From Croceivirga sp. (lineage in GTDB: Bacteria; Bacteroidota; Bacteroidia; Flavobacteriales; Flavobacteriaceae), in the NCBI GenBank assembly GCA_028284665.1, contig JANQRG010000019.1:1-64000 (forward strand): a stretch of 64,000 nt of DNA. Direction: 5' to 3'. Positions 1 to 8,012 of this stretch are shown here, in pieces; within the stretch, counting starts at the first letter, position 1, and every line of letters begins with the position of its first letter. Under the pieces are notes generated by a model. It had not been told where the DNA came from, did no database searches, and was given only the letters and a program-made list of their open reading frames with translations. Both the position numbers and the translations under genes were made by a program.

Positions 1-1170
1 GATATGACCCATAACCGGACGCTTCGACTTGTCACGATCACCACCACACCCCACTACGGTGATGACGTTTTCATTTCCAGTCCTCAATGCATTGATAGTG
101 ATCAATACATTTTTAAGTGCATCCGGTGTATGGGCATAATCAACAATAGCAGTAATTTTCCCTTTCGATATAAAGTATTGGAACCGACCTTCTACGGTTT
201 CCAATTCACTTAACAGTTGCAGGGTCTCCAGTTTTTCCAGTCCCAGAATATCCGCAGTCGCATAGATTGCCAATAGATTATAGGCGTTAAAATCTCCAAT
301 CAATTTTGTCCATAATTCATCCCCATCAATCTTCAACAACTGTCCATTTAATTGTCTTTCCAAAATCTGCGCCCGATAATCCGCATAGGACTTGAGCGCA
401 TACGTGACTTTTCTTGCTTTTGTGTTCTGCAGCATTACTTTGCCATTCTTATCATCTACATTGGTAAGTGCAAAGGCTTTTTTAGAAAGACCATCAAACA
501 GTTTTTTCTTGGTATCCCGGTAGTTCGCAAAGGTTTTATGGTAATCCAGATGGTCATGGGATAAATTGGTAAAAATGGCACCTTCAAACTGTAACCCTTC
601 TGCTCTTTTCTGATGAATCCCATGGGAACTCACCTCCATAAAACAATATTCCACTCCATCCTGGCACATTAACTGCAGGTAGTTGTTTATGGTCAGCGAA
701 TCCGGCGTAGTATGCCCTGTAGCATGCGCTTTGTCATCCACCATAATTTGAATAGTAGAAATCAGTCCTACTTTATATCCTGCCTTTCGGAAGAGATTAT
801 ACAAAAGGGTAGTTACCGTGGTCTTACCATTCGTCCCTGTTACCCCAACCAGCTTTAGGTTCTTAGAGGGATTATCGAAATAATTGGCCGCCATTACTGC
901 CAATGCCTTTTGACTGCTATCTACCTGCAGATACGTAACTCCGTTTACGGTGAGGTCAGGAAAAACCTCACATACAACTGCTTTTGCTCCTGAATTCACC
1001 GCCTTCTGGATAAAACGGTGGCCATCTACCTGAGTACCAGGCACCGCTACAAAAACATCATCAATCCCGATTTGACGTGAATCAAAGTGTATGGCATTCA
1101 CCATAACGTTCGTATCTCCCCGCACTGCAGTGAGCCCAACACCATACAATATGTCCTTAAGTAATTTCAT
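1..1170 (-). CDS. murE: UDP-N-acetylmuramyl-tripeptide synthetase MurE (partial, 3' end beyond window)
   Basis: Cytoplasmic Mur ligase that adds the third residue (normally meso-diaminopimelate) to UDP-MurNAc-L-Ala-D-Glu in peptidoglycan precursor synthesis. The frame stays open for 390 codons and leaves the window at base 1, so about the last 100 residues are missing. It begins MKLLKDILYG; the ATP-binding loop GTNGKTT lies near residues 112-118, followed by the Mur-ligase central domain (TTPDS, SNLSHDHLDYH-like region). The ATG at 1170 overlaps the ftsI stop as ATGA, implying translational coupling in the mraZ-rsmH-ftsL-ftsI-murE order typical of dcw clusters. The identity is clear; the exact amino acid added cannot be read without the C-terminal domain. 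Confidence 0.95.
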   Translation of the reverse strand, partial: MKLLKDILYGVGLTAVRGDTNVMVNAIHFDSRQIGIDDVFVAVPGTQVDGHRFIQKAVNSGAKAVVCEVFPDLTVNGVTYLQVDSSQKALAVMAANYFDNPSKNLKLVGVTGTNGKTTVTTLLYNLFRKAGYKVGLISTIQIMVDDKAHATGHTTPDSLTINNYLQLMCQDGVEYCFMEVSSHGIHQKRAEGLQFEGAIFTNLSHDHLDYHKTFANYRDTKKKLFDGLSKKAFALTNVDDKNGKVMLQNTKARKVTYALKSYADYRAQILERQLNGQLLKIDGDELWTKLIGDFNAYNLLAIYATADILGLEKLETLQLLSELETVEGRFQYFISKGKITAIVDYAHTPDALKNVLITINALRTGNENVITVVGCGGDRDKSKRPVMGHI

Positions 1171-3176
1171 GAAAGCTCCAAGACCACTTTTTTAACTTGA
1201 TCGACCTGTGTTCCCGGGCCCACGGACTGCTCCTTTACCTTGCCATTACCTTTTACCTCTACCTCTATTCCCATGTTCTCCAGGATAGAAATAGCGTCCA
1301 TGCCGCTCATTCCCTTTACATTGGGAATGGTATGCCCTTCTTGTTGCGATTGGGTATAATAGTTTTCATAGTCCGCAATGAGCTGATTCAGGCCCGACGG
1401 GCTTTGGGCCACCTTATCCACTACTGGGGAGTTGATATAGATTTTTTGGGCCAGGGACTTAAACACCGGACCCGAAACGTCGGCCCCATAGTAGCCTACA
1501 CTTTTGTCCGGTTCATGAATTACCACAATGCAAGAATATTTTGGATTGTCCGCAGGGAAGTAACCGACAAAAGAAGAAATATAGGCCAGTTTATCCGGGT
1601 CTTTGGCTACGTAATTTTTTTGGCAAGTCCCTGTTTTACCTGCCATAGAAAAGTTCCTGGAGTACAAGCCACTCCCGGTGCCAAAATCCTTTTCTACTAC
1701 ATTTTTGAGCAACTGTTGTGCCTGTTTTACAGTCTCCTTAGAACAAATGGAGGGATTGATAATTTCCTTTTCAAACCTTTTCACCTTCTTGCTACCCACC
1801 CTAACTGCTTTTAGAAATCGGGGGCGTACCATCTCGCCATTGTTCGCAATAGCGTTATAGAATGCCAAGGTCTGCATCGGCGTCATGGAAACTTCATAGC
1901 CATGAGACATCCACGCTAGCGATATACCGGACCAACCCTGATCCCCCGGATATCTCAGCACCGGCTGCCCCTCACCTACAATTGGAAGCTCCAAATCCTC
2001 GTGCAGCCCCATATTCATTAGCCGATTCACGAATTTTTCGGGGGCTTCCTTGTAATTCTCGTGTATTATTTTAGCAAAGGCCGTATTCGATGAAACCGCA
2101 AAGGCCTCCGCTACGGATATTTCACCATATCCGCCCCATTTGGAATCCCTAACTACCCTATCGTATACTCTCCATCTTCCTTTTTCAGTATTGACCACAG
2201 CACCTGTATCGATCACCTTATCTTCCAAAGCCGCTACCAGACTCATTAACTTAAAGGTAGATCCGGGTTCATGAGACTCTCCTACAGCATAATTTAACTT
2301 CTCGTAGTAGGTACCTTCTTCCGTTCTCCCCAGATTCGAAATAGCTTTGATCTCCCCGGTTGTCGTTTCCATCACCACAACACATCCGTGATCCGCCTTG
2401 TATTTTTCCAATTGTGCCAATAGTGCGTGGTGGGCAATATCCTGTATATTGGTATTAATTGTGGTGATAATATCCTGTCCGTCCCTGGGTTCAATCGTGT
2501 TATTAAACCCTACAGGTTTCCATTGACTGCCCGCACTTTTCTGCTTTAACCGTTTCCCCTCCTGACCTCGCAAAAAATTGGATCCAAAAGCGCCATCCAA
2601 TCCTACGCGGGTAAAATACCCCTGCTCATCAATTCTTTCATAGCCAATGCTTCTGGCCGCTATCTTTCCCAACGGATATTCCCGAACTACACGATGCTTT
2701 TCAATGAACCCGCCGCGATTTGGGCCATAGCGGAACAACGGAAACTTCCTCATTCTGGAATATTCCAAATACGAAACATTCTTAGCAATAAGCTTATAAC
2801 CGTTCTTATTTGCCCTTGCTTTCCGCAAAAGCTGTAAATAGTGTGATGCAGGTTTGTTAAAGAGTTTTCCCAGGGAATCGCATAGCGGGCCCAAATGCTC
2901 TTCCCAGTCTTTTTGTTTTACGGTATTCGCGTCAAATCGTATCTCATATTTTGCAGAGGAGGCCGCTAACAAACTTCCGTCGTCGGCATAGATGTTCCCT
3001 CTATTCGGTTGAATGGTGAACATCTTTTCTGTCTTTTGCATCGCCAACTCCTTGTAGGTGTCGCCCTTAACCATTTGAATGTCGACCAGTTTAACCACTA
3101 CCGCTACGGCAAAAACAAAAAGACCTCCTGCCACCAGATAGAGCCGATTCATGATGTTCTTTTCTGTAATGGCCAT
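1167..3176 (-). CDS. ftsI: Division-specific penicillin-binding protein FtsI/PBP3 with C-terminal PASTA domain
   Basis: Transpeptidase that cross-links septal peptidoglycan, anchored in the inner membrane by one N-terminal segment (about residues 8-35). Numbered from the ATG at 3176, the active-site SxxK is STFK (Ser306), followed by SSN (362-364) and KTG (514-516). The last ~60 residues form a PASTA domain (TIPNVKGMSGMDAISIL...), common in Bacteroidota FtsI. A longer frame starts at a TTG (3197) but would overlap the upstream gene; the ATG at 3176 sits one base past that gene's stop and is preferred. It sits between the ftsL-like gene and murE in one operon. Confidence 0.93.
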   Translation of the reverse strand: MAITEKNIMNRLYLVAGGLFVFAVAVVVKLVDIQMVKGDTYKELAMQKTEKMFTIQPNRGNIYADDGSLLAASSAKYEIRFDANTVKQKDWEEHLGPLCDSLGKLFNKPASHYLQLLRKARANKNGYKLIAKNVSYLEYSRMRKFPLFRYGPNRGGFIEKHRVVREYPLGKIAARSIGYERIDEQGYFTRVGLDGAFGSNFLRGQEGKRLKQKSAGSQWKPVGFNNTIEPRDGQDIITTINTNIQDIAHHALLAQLEKYKADHGCVVVMETTTGEIKAISNLGRTEEGTYYEKLNYAVGESHEPGSTFKLMSLVAALEDKVIDTGAVVNTEKGRWRVYDRVVRDSKWGGYGEISVAEAFAVSSNTAFAKIIHENYKEAPEKFVNRLMNMGLHEDLELPIVGEGQPVLRYPGDQGWSGISLAWMSHGYEVSMTPMQTLAFYNAIANNGEMVRPRFLKAVRVGSKKVKRFEKEIINPSICSKETVKQAQQLLKNVVEKDFGTGSGLYSRNFSMAGKTGTCQKNYVAKDPDKLAYISSFVGYFPADNPKYSCIVVIHEPDKSVGYYGADVSGPVFKSLAQKIYINSPVVDKVAQSPSGLNQLIADYENYYTQSQQEGHTIPNVKGMSGMDAISILENMGIEVEVKGNGKVKEQSVGPGTQVDQVKKVVLELS

Positions 3177-3177
3177 C

Positions 3178-3495
3178 CTATTTTTCAGATTTGACAATTA
3201 TCTTTTGAGGGGCTACCGCCGAAGGTTGCAAACCATTTTCCGCCACCACCATTCGGAGGTTAGATTCTAACCGAAGTTGTTGCAGTTGCCTGCGACTCTC
3301 CACAAATTCACTACGGAGCGCCCTTACTTCTTCATTCAATGTGGAAATTTTGGTCACTTTTTTGTCAGCTTGATGACTACTGGAAATCATCAGTGCCGCC
3401 AAAAACGATGCAAACAGCAAGAAGAGCCAGTTCTTTGGAGCGTCTCCACTTACCAAAAACTTGCCCTTAAGTATGTCTAAAACCCCTTTTTTCAT
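3178..3495 (-). CDS. FtsL-like small division protein
   Basis: A 105-residue bitopic protein: short cytoplasmic N-terminus, one membrane segment at about residues 23-40 (NWLFLLFASFLAALMI), then a periplasmic coiled-coil-like stretch rich in Leu, Arg and Glu (ISTLNEEVRALRSEFVES). This architecture and the position between rsmH and ftsI are those of FtsL, which joins FtsB/FtsQ to recruit and activate FtsW-FtsI. FtsL sequences diverge too much for residue-level proof, so the name rests on topology and context. Its TAG lies immediately before the ftsI ATG. Confidence 0.8.
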   Translation of the reverse strand: MKKGVLDILKGKFLVSGDAPKNWLFLLFASFLAALMISSSHQADKKVTKISTLNEEVRALRSEFVESRRQLQQLRLESNLRMVVAENGLQPSAVAPQKIIVKSEK

Positions 3496-3537
3496 TTACT
3501 AATTTGGTTGCTCGTTATTGCTTGTTGCTTTTACCTG

Positions 3538-4443
3538 CTATATTCTTTCCGCTATTCGTAGCCTGGCACTCCTGGCGCGATTATTTAAAGCAATTTCTTC
3601 TTGCAAGGGCACTATTAACCCCCCTACTTTTTTTAAAGGCACTTCTACATTACCGTAAAAATCCTTTTCCGCCTGGCCTTCGAACTTCCCTTCCCGGATA
3701 AAGCGTTTTACTAATCGGTCTTCCAGAGAATGATAGCTTATCACACACAAACGCCCTCCGGCCTTCAATACTTCAGGAACCTGTTCCAAAAACGCCCTCA
3801 ACGCTTCAATTTCTTCATTCACCTCTATCCGAATTGCCTGATACACCTGCGCCAACACCTTATTTTCCCTTCCCTTCGGAAGGAATCTTTGCAGTACATC
3901 CCGCAACTCCAAAGTCGTTCGAATTCCCTTTGTTGCCCTAGCTTCAACAATTGTCCTCGCCATTCCCCTTGCGCTGCGCAGCTCTCCATAGTTAAAAAGC
4001 ACCTGTGCCAACTGCTCCTGGCTATATCGATTTACCACATCAAAACCGCTTTTTTCCTTACGGCGATCCATACGCATATCCAAATCTGCATCTTGCCGTA
4101 TGGAAAACCCTCGGGAAGCCTCGTCAAATTGATGGGAAGAAACCCCAAAATCAGCCAGGATACCATCCACCTCTTCAATGCCATAGAACTTTAAAAACTG
4201 TTTGAGGTATCGAAAGTTCTCATTGATTAATTGAACCCTTTCGTCCTCTATTTTGTTGGCGATTGCATCCTCATCCTGATCAAAAGCGATCAACTTCCCT
4301 TTTTCACCGAGTTGCTCCAATATTTTCCGGGAGTGCCCTCCTCCTCCAAAAGTGACATCCACATATACCCCTTCTTTTTGAATGTTTAATCCGGCCACGG
4401 ATTCCTCCAAAAGCACCGGCAGGTGATAATCACTGTTCTCCAC
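3538..4443 (-). CDS. rsmH: 16S rRNA (cytosine(1402)-N(4))-methyltransferase RsmH (MraW)
   Basis: Class I SAM-dependent methyltransferase that modifies C1402 of 16S rRNA. Family hallmarks visible are HLPVLLEESV at the N-terminus, the SAM loop VDVTFGGGGHS, a DQDEDA acidic motif, ADFGVSSHQ, and the late motif VISYHSLEDRLVKRF. A GTG at 4443 gives about 301 residues beginning ENSDYHLPV, which fits the family start and overlaps mraZ by 14 bases. An ATG at 4485 would add 14 residues with no family counterpart and a 56-base overlap. It lies between mraZ and the ftsL-like gene. Confidence 0.93.
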   Translation of the reverse strand: MENSDYHLPVLLEESVAGLNIQKEGVYVDVTFGGGGHSRKILEQLGEKGKLIAFDQDEDAIANKIEDERVQLINENFRYLKQFLKFYGIEEVDGILADFGVSSHQFDEASRGFSIRQDADLDMRMDRRKEKSGFDVVNRYSQEQLAQVLFNYGELRSARGMARTIVEARATKGIRTTLELRDVLQRFLPKGRENKVLAQVYQAIRIEVNEEIEALRAFLEQVPEVLKAGGRLCVISYHSLEDRLVKRFIREGKFEGQAEKDFYGNVEVPLKKVGGLIVPLQEEIALNNRARSARLRIAERI

Positions 4444-4894
4444 TACTATTAAATATCGATTCCGATATTTTCTCGAACTCCTCATCCGACATAGAATCCA
4501 ACATCGTTTCGTATCGCTCTTTATCCCAAATCTCGATCATGCTATGAGAGGCATTTAACACCACCTCTTTCTCGATACCCGCATAGTCAAATAAATTCTT
4601 GGGGATTTGTAGCCGACCGGTTTCCGCATCAATGGGCACTTCTTTGAGTCCAGCAGTATATTTCCGAAGCCATAGCTGAAACTGTTTGCCCTGATTGGGG
4701 TGCCCCATGATCTGCTTCATGATATCGTCAAACTTCACTTTTGGATGCAACTCCAGACATTTTTGATAAGCAGAACGTTTGATCACAAAGTCGTCCCCCA
4801 TAAAAGGAATGAGCTTGTTCTTAAGGGAAGAGGGTAATGAAATCCTCCCCTTGGCATCTGCCTTACATTCATGTTGTCCTACAATGGAAGTCAC
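4430..4894 (-). CDS. mraZ: Transcriptional regulator MraZ
   Basis: A 154-residue AbrB/SpoVT-fold DNA-binding protein with two MraZ repeats: the first around GQHECKADAKGRISLPSSLK, the second around EVPIDAETGRLQIPKNLFDYA. MraZ typically represses its own operon by binding short direct repeats upstream. It is the first gene of the division cluster, starting at a GTG preceded by AAGG. Candidate binding repeats lie at 4941-4970. Confidence 0.93.
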   Translation of the reverse strand: MTSIVGQHECKADAKGRISLPSSLKNKLIPFMGDDFVIKRSAYQKCLELHPKVKFDDIMKQIMGHPNQGKQFQLWLRKYTAGLKEVPIDAETGRLQIPKNLFDYAGIEKEVVLNASHSMIEIWDKERYETMLDSMSDEEFEKISESIFNSSGEQ

Positions 4895-4924
4895 CTTAAA
4901 ACCTGTTCGCTTCTTTTATTAACC

Positions 4925-4970
4925 CAAATATATACAAATTATTTCCCTAAAATCCACAAATCTCCACTTT
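4925..4970 (-). promoter_or_regulatory. mraZ promoter with putative MraZ operator repeats
   Basis: On the minus strand a Bacteroidota-type -7 element TATATTTG lies at 4932-4925. Directly upstream (4970-4941) are three 10-base units, AAAGTGGAGA, TTTGTGGATT and TTAGGGAAAT, giving two GTGGA words and a GGGA word at 10-base steps. MraZ is known to bind GTGG-type direct repeats spaced 10 bases apart, so this is a likely autoregulatory operator. The promoter match is to TAnnTTTG; the -33 element is less clear. Confidence 0.6.
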
Positions 4971-5044
4971 GTTGATAACTTACCCACTTTATAACACTCT
5001 ATTTTTCACTTTTTTACCCTCCCTCACACTTTGTCCATTCCGAT

Positions 5045-5071
5045 TGTTGTGTTTTGAAATGCCTATATTTG
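5045..5071 (+). promoter_or_regulatory. Putative promoter of the alpha/beta hydrolase gene
   Basis: TATATTTG at 5064-5071 matches the Bacteroidota -7 consensus TAnnTTTG, and TTG at 5045-5047 lies about 16 bases upstream as a possible -33 element. The hydrolase ATG follows at 5097, leaving a short leader. It is divergent from the mraZ promoter. Confidence 0.45.
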
Positions 5072-5096
5072 TCCGCTCTATGCCGAACCAACTTAG

Positions 5097-5861
5097 ATGG
5101 AAGACGAAATCATAAAGGACGGTAAGTACCGTTACATTGAAATCGGTGAAGGAAAACCTATTATCATCCTTCATGGCCTAATGGGTGGGCTAAGCAATTT
5201 TCATGGCGTGACCGATTTTTTTCCAACAAAAGGTTATAAAGTCCTTGTCCCGGAGCTTCCCATTTACGACATGCCCATGCTCAAGACCACGGTAAAGAAC
5301 TTTGCTAAGTTCCTTGAGGAGTTCATAGAGTACAAGGAATTGGAGGAGGTCATTCTTTTGGGGAATTCCCTTGGCGGCCATATTGGTCTATTACACACCA
5401 AAATGTATCCGAATAAGGTCAAGGCCCTTGTCATTACCGGAAGTTCAGGCCTTTATGAGAGTGCCATGGGAGATGGTTATCCCAAACGCGGGGATTATGA
5501 GTTCATAAAAAAGAAAGCTCAGGATGTTTTCTACGATCCGAAAGTGGCTACCAAAGAAATTGTGGACGAAGTATTTGCCACTGTAAACGACCGTATGAAA
5601 CTGGTAAAAACCCTTGCCATTGCCAAAAGTGCCATCCGGCACAATATGTCCAAGGACTTACCCAATATGCGTACCCCTACTTGTATTATTTGGGGAAAAC
5701 AAGACAATGTTACCCCTCCGAACGTTGCCGAAGAATTCCACGAACTTTTACCGGACTCGGAGCTGTTTTGGATAGACAAATGCGGGCATGCACCAATGAT
5801 GGAACACCCAGAAGAATTCAATAAAATTCTGGACGCCTGGCTGGATCAACGAGAATTCTGA
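5097..5861 (+). CDS. Alpha/beta-fold hydrolase
   Basis: A 254-residue cytoplasmic hydrolase of the alpha/beta superfamily. Visible elements are the oxyanion-hole HGLMGG (26-31), the nucleophile elbow GNSLGGH (Ser91), a late acidic residue in WGKQDNVTPP and the catalytic His in KCGHAPMMEHP. The substrate is not deducible; such proteins are often esterases or C-C hydrolases. Divergent from mraZ and 92 bases before engB. Confidence 0.85.
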   Translation: MEDEIIKDGKYRYIEIGEGKPIIILHGLMGGLSNFHGVTDFFPTKGYKVLVPELPIYDMPMLKTTVKNFAKFLEEFIEYKELEEVILLGNSLGGHIGLLHTKMYPNKVKALVITGSSGLYESAMGDGYPKRGDYEFIKKKAQDVFYDPKVATKEIVDEVFATVNDRMKLVKTLAIAKSAIRHNMSKDLPNMRTPTCIIWGKQDNVTPPNVAEEFHELLPDSELFWIDKCGHAPMMEHPEEFNKILDAWLDQREF

Positions 5862-5874
5862 AGTGGTGGCAGAC

Positions 5875-5941
5875 ATTAGATTTGAGTCATGAGATCTAAG
5901 TTTTGGATGTGGACTTCTCAAATCTAATATCTCAAATCTAA
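5875..5941. repeat. Short inverted/direct repeat element between hydrolase and engB
   Basis: ATTAGATTTGAG (5875-5886) and CTCAAATCTAAT (5917-5928) are a perfect 12-base inverted repeat with a 30-base loop. The right arm is repeated directly as CTCAAATCTAA at 5931-5941. It could form a hairpin after the hydrolase gene, but there is no clear T-run. It resembles a dispersed intergenic repeat unit; the copy number elsewhere is unknown. Confidence 0.6.
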
Positions 5942-5953
5942 CGGCTAGTAATC

Positions 5954-6562
5954 ATGAAAATTACTTCTGCTGAATTTGTAATGAGTAACTCGGACGTGGG
6001 GAAATGTCCCAGGGAGCCGCTTCCCGAATATGCCTTTATCGGACGCTCCAATGTGGGCAAGTCCTCTTTGATCAACATGTTGATGAACCGAAAAGGGCTC
6101 GCAAAGACTTCCGGAAGACCGGGCAAAACACAGCTTATCAATCATTTCAGGATCAATGGTAATTGGTTCCTGGTAGACCTGCCGGGTTACGGGTATGCCA
6201 AAGTATCGAAAAAGGAAAAGAAGACCTTTCAGCGATACATCACCGATTATTTTCGGAAAAGACAACAGTTGGTTTGTGGATTCGTACTGGTAGACATCCG
6301 TCATGAACCGCAGCAAATTGATCTGGAATTCATGGAATGGCTTGGCAGTAATGCAATCCCTTTTGCGTTGATCTTTACAAAAGCTGATAAACTAAAGCCA
6401 GGGGCCATTGAAAAGCAGGTAGAAGACTACTTAAAAGTACTGCTCAATACCGCCTGGGAAGAAGTACCTCCCTATTTTGTTACGTCCTCTACGAATCGAA
6501 GGGGCAGAGAAGCCGTTTTGGAATATATTGAGGATATTAACCGGCAGGCAGTAACAAAGTAA
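5954..6562 (+). CDS. engB: Ribosome biogenesis GTP-binding protein EngB (YsxC/YihA)
   Basis: A 202-residue TRAFAC-class GTPase needed for large ribosomal subunit assembly. G1 is GRSNVGKSS (about 30-38), G2 lies around GRPGKTQ, G3 is DLPGYGYAKV, G4 is TKADKL and G5 is TSSTNRRG. Length and motifs match the family. Its 3' end converges on the first gene of the accessory island. Confidence 0.96.
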   Translation: MKITSAEFVMSNSDVGKCPREPLPEYAFIGRSNVGKSSLINMLMNRKGLAKTSGRPGKTQLINHFRINGNWFLVDLPGYGYAKVSKKEKKTFQRYITDYFRKRQQLVCGFVLVDIRHEPQQIDLEFMEWLGSNAIPFALIFTKADKLKPGAIEKQVEDYLKVLLNTAWEEVPPYFVTSSTNRRGREAVLEYIEDINRQAVTK

Positions 6563-6576
6563 ATGGTTTCTTTAGT

Positions 6577-6939
6577 CTAATCCATCCTTTCTTTGACCAG
6601 CTGAATCAGGGCATTTACCGTCTGCAGGGAATTCAATTCTTCGGTAGTTATAACAACTTCCAAACCATTGGCGCCTTCTGTAAGCACGATGGGGAAGGTA
6701 AACTTGTAGCCAAACTTGCTCTTGTAGGTTTTGGCAAACTCGTCTTTGTGTACAAATAGCATTTCATAAGTGGCCGCCTGCCGAAATCTTTTCCAGGTAT
6801 TATTTTCAGCCACTACACCAAAAGTGAGCTCGCACAATTTACAGTCATAGGTTTGGGGACTCAACACTTTATGCATGCTATCCAGGAAAGCATTACCATG
6901 CCCCGAGTTGGCGTTATATACAAAAATGAGTTTCGGCAA
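6577..6939 (-). CDS. Conserved hypothetical protein with YNANSG and CxLC motifs
   Basis: About 120 residues if started at the TTG at 6939 (PKLIFVYNANSG); a longer TTG frame reaches 6978 but would overlap the neighbouring gene. Notable features are the strand-plus-loop FVYNANSG, a cysteine pair in YDCKLCELTFG, and a C-terminal helix. I recall this family as a widespread conserved protein, sometimes loosely called a GTPase, but no P-loop is visible and no function is claimed. No ATG fits the start, and array motif copy 1 abuts the coding start, so the original 5' end may have been replaced when the neighbouring cassette arrived. Confidence 0.7.
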   Translation of the reverse strand: MPKLIFVYNANSGHGNAFLDSMHKVLSPQTYDCKLCELTFGVVAENNTWKRFRQAATYEMLFVHKDEFAKTYKSKFGYKFTFPIVLTEGANGLEVVITTEELNSLQTVNALIQLVKERMD

Positions 6940-6947
6940 AGGATCGT

Positions 6948-7583
6948 TTATTTGAACTTTTCTAAAAGTATATTCCAAAGGGCGTCATGGGTTTGTGAAG
7001 AAATATGTGCCGAACTGTGGGGCACAGATCCCAACTTATATTTATCGAACAAGACACCAACACGGGCATATGACCTCCTTTTAGCACCTTTCGGCAGATA
7101 GCCATATTCCTTGAATTCTTTTAGTTCTTTATTATCCAGATGTTTAGGTAAACCTAGCATTATTAAGTATGGTGGATCAATGTATTCGACGTATTCCTTG
7201 AACAACGGCAGGGCATCACGCCAATCCTTATAACTGAGGTAGTCAACATTGGGAGTCCGGAAAAAACATTGATTGCTGTAATTTACTTCATCGAAGGAAT
7301 ACCCAAAATATTTTTGCAAATAAAGATTGACATGTGATTTAAACTTCCAAGTATTCTGATCAATGTCTTTTGGATAAGTTTTCTGGGGGCTATGGCCCTT
7401 ATAGCTTTTGTCTCGGCTGACACCCCAGTTTAATCCGAATACGATAGGCTTGCTTCTAAAAATGGGGCCATTACAGATTGAGTAAAACCAATTCTCCTCC
7501 TTGTTCTTGGAATAAACTTCACTTTTTAGAAAGACATTCTCCGTCTTCTGTCGTAGATAATTAAAAAACTTTTCCTCGGTCAT
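6948..7583 (-). CDS. Hypothetical protein, possible uracil-DNA-glycosylase-like fold
   Basis: 211 residues, ATG start 14 bases after the stop of the upstream gene. There is no signal peptide. The pattern PIVFGLNWG near residue 46, then NQCFFRTPN, PPYLIMLGLP and finally SVPHSSAHIS recalls the order of motifs in the UDG superfamily (an early G-x-x loop, a central hydrophobic strand ending in G, and a late H-containing loop). This is a weak structural inference only. The stop codon lies inside motif copy 1 (6951-6960), as expected for a member of the array. Confidence 0.6.
   Translation of the reverse strand: MTEEKFFNYLRQKTENVFLKSEVYSKNKEENWFYSICNGPIFRSKPIVFGLNWGVSRDKSYKGHSPQKTYPKDIDQNTWKFKSHVNLYLQKYFGYSFDEVNYSNQCFFRTPNVDYLSYKDWRDALPLFKEYVEYIDPPYLIMLGLPKHLDNKELKEFKEYGYLPKGAKRRSYARVGVLFDKYKLGSVPHSSAHISSQTHDALWNILLEKFK
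6951..6960 (-). repeat. Array boundary motif, copy 1
   Basis: Minus strand AAAGTTCAAATAAACGAT (6960-6943). It overlaps the TAA of the 6948-7583 gene. Confidence 0.7.
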
Positions 7584-7589
7584 CCTTTT

Positions 7590-7599
7590 TTTGAACTTT
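7590..7599 (-). repeat. Array boundary motif, copy 2
   Basis: Minus strand TAAAGTTCAAAAAAAGGATG. It begins within the TAA of the lipoprotein gene and runs directly into the ATG of the next gene. Confidence 0.7.
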
Positions 7600-7978
7600 A
7601 ATTCTCAATTTGAGAGATTTTGACATCCTGGTGGTCAATCCAGATTTTTTTGCCACTACCTCTTAGCATTACTATACGGTATCTGGAAGAGTCAATAGTG
7701 CTACGAAAACCAAAAGTCCATCTTCCCATTCTCTTACTCTTGAAAACTATTTTTGGCTCCAGTGTATTGAAACGTAGTCTAAGAATTTCGTCCTTTGACA
7801 TATGAGTTTCTCCAAAATTCGCAACGATCAGATTCGTATCAATTTTAACTTCTGTATCTGTATAGCCATGTTGTTTTATAAAGTTCTCAGCAATTCGAAC
7901 CGCTTGCTCCTCTGAAATCTTATGGGCAGAACAGCCTATCAAAAACAGTATGATAATTGCTGAAAACATTCGAATCAT
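7598..7978 (-). CDS. Small lipoprotein, possible NTF2-like immunity-type domain
   Basis: 126 residues. A lipoprotein signal (MIRMFSAIIILFLIGCSAHK) places the lipidated Cys at 16, so it is exported and membrane-anchored. The segment SEEQAVRIAENFIKQHGYTD resembles the first helix of NTF2-like or immunity-type proteins common in Bacteroidota; this is an inference from pattern only. It is flanked on both sides by the array motif. Confidence 0.65.
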   Translation of the reverse strand: MIRMFSAIIILFLIGCSAHKISEEQAVRIAENFIKQHGYTDTEVKIDTNLIVANFGETHMSKDEILRLRFNTLEPKIVFKSKRMGRWTFGFRSTIDSSRYRIVMLRGSGKKIWIDHQDVKISQIEN

Positions 7979-7990
7979 TGACTCCTTTTT

Positions 7991-8000
7991 TTGAACTTTA
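7991..8000 (-). repeat. Array boundary motif, copy 3
   Basis: Minus strand AAAGTTCAAAAAAAGGAG, the GGAG serving as a ribosome-binding site for the lipoprotein gene starting at 7978. Confidence 0.7.
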
Positions 8001-8012
8001 CTCTGTTTTCTA

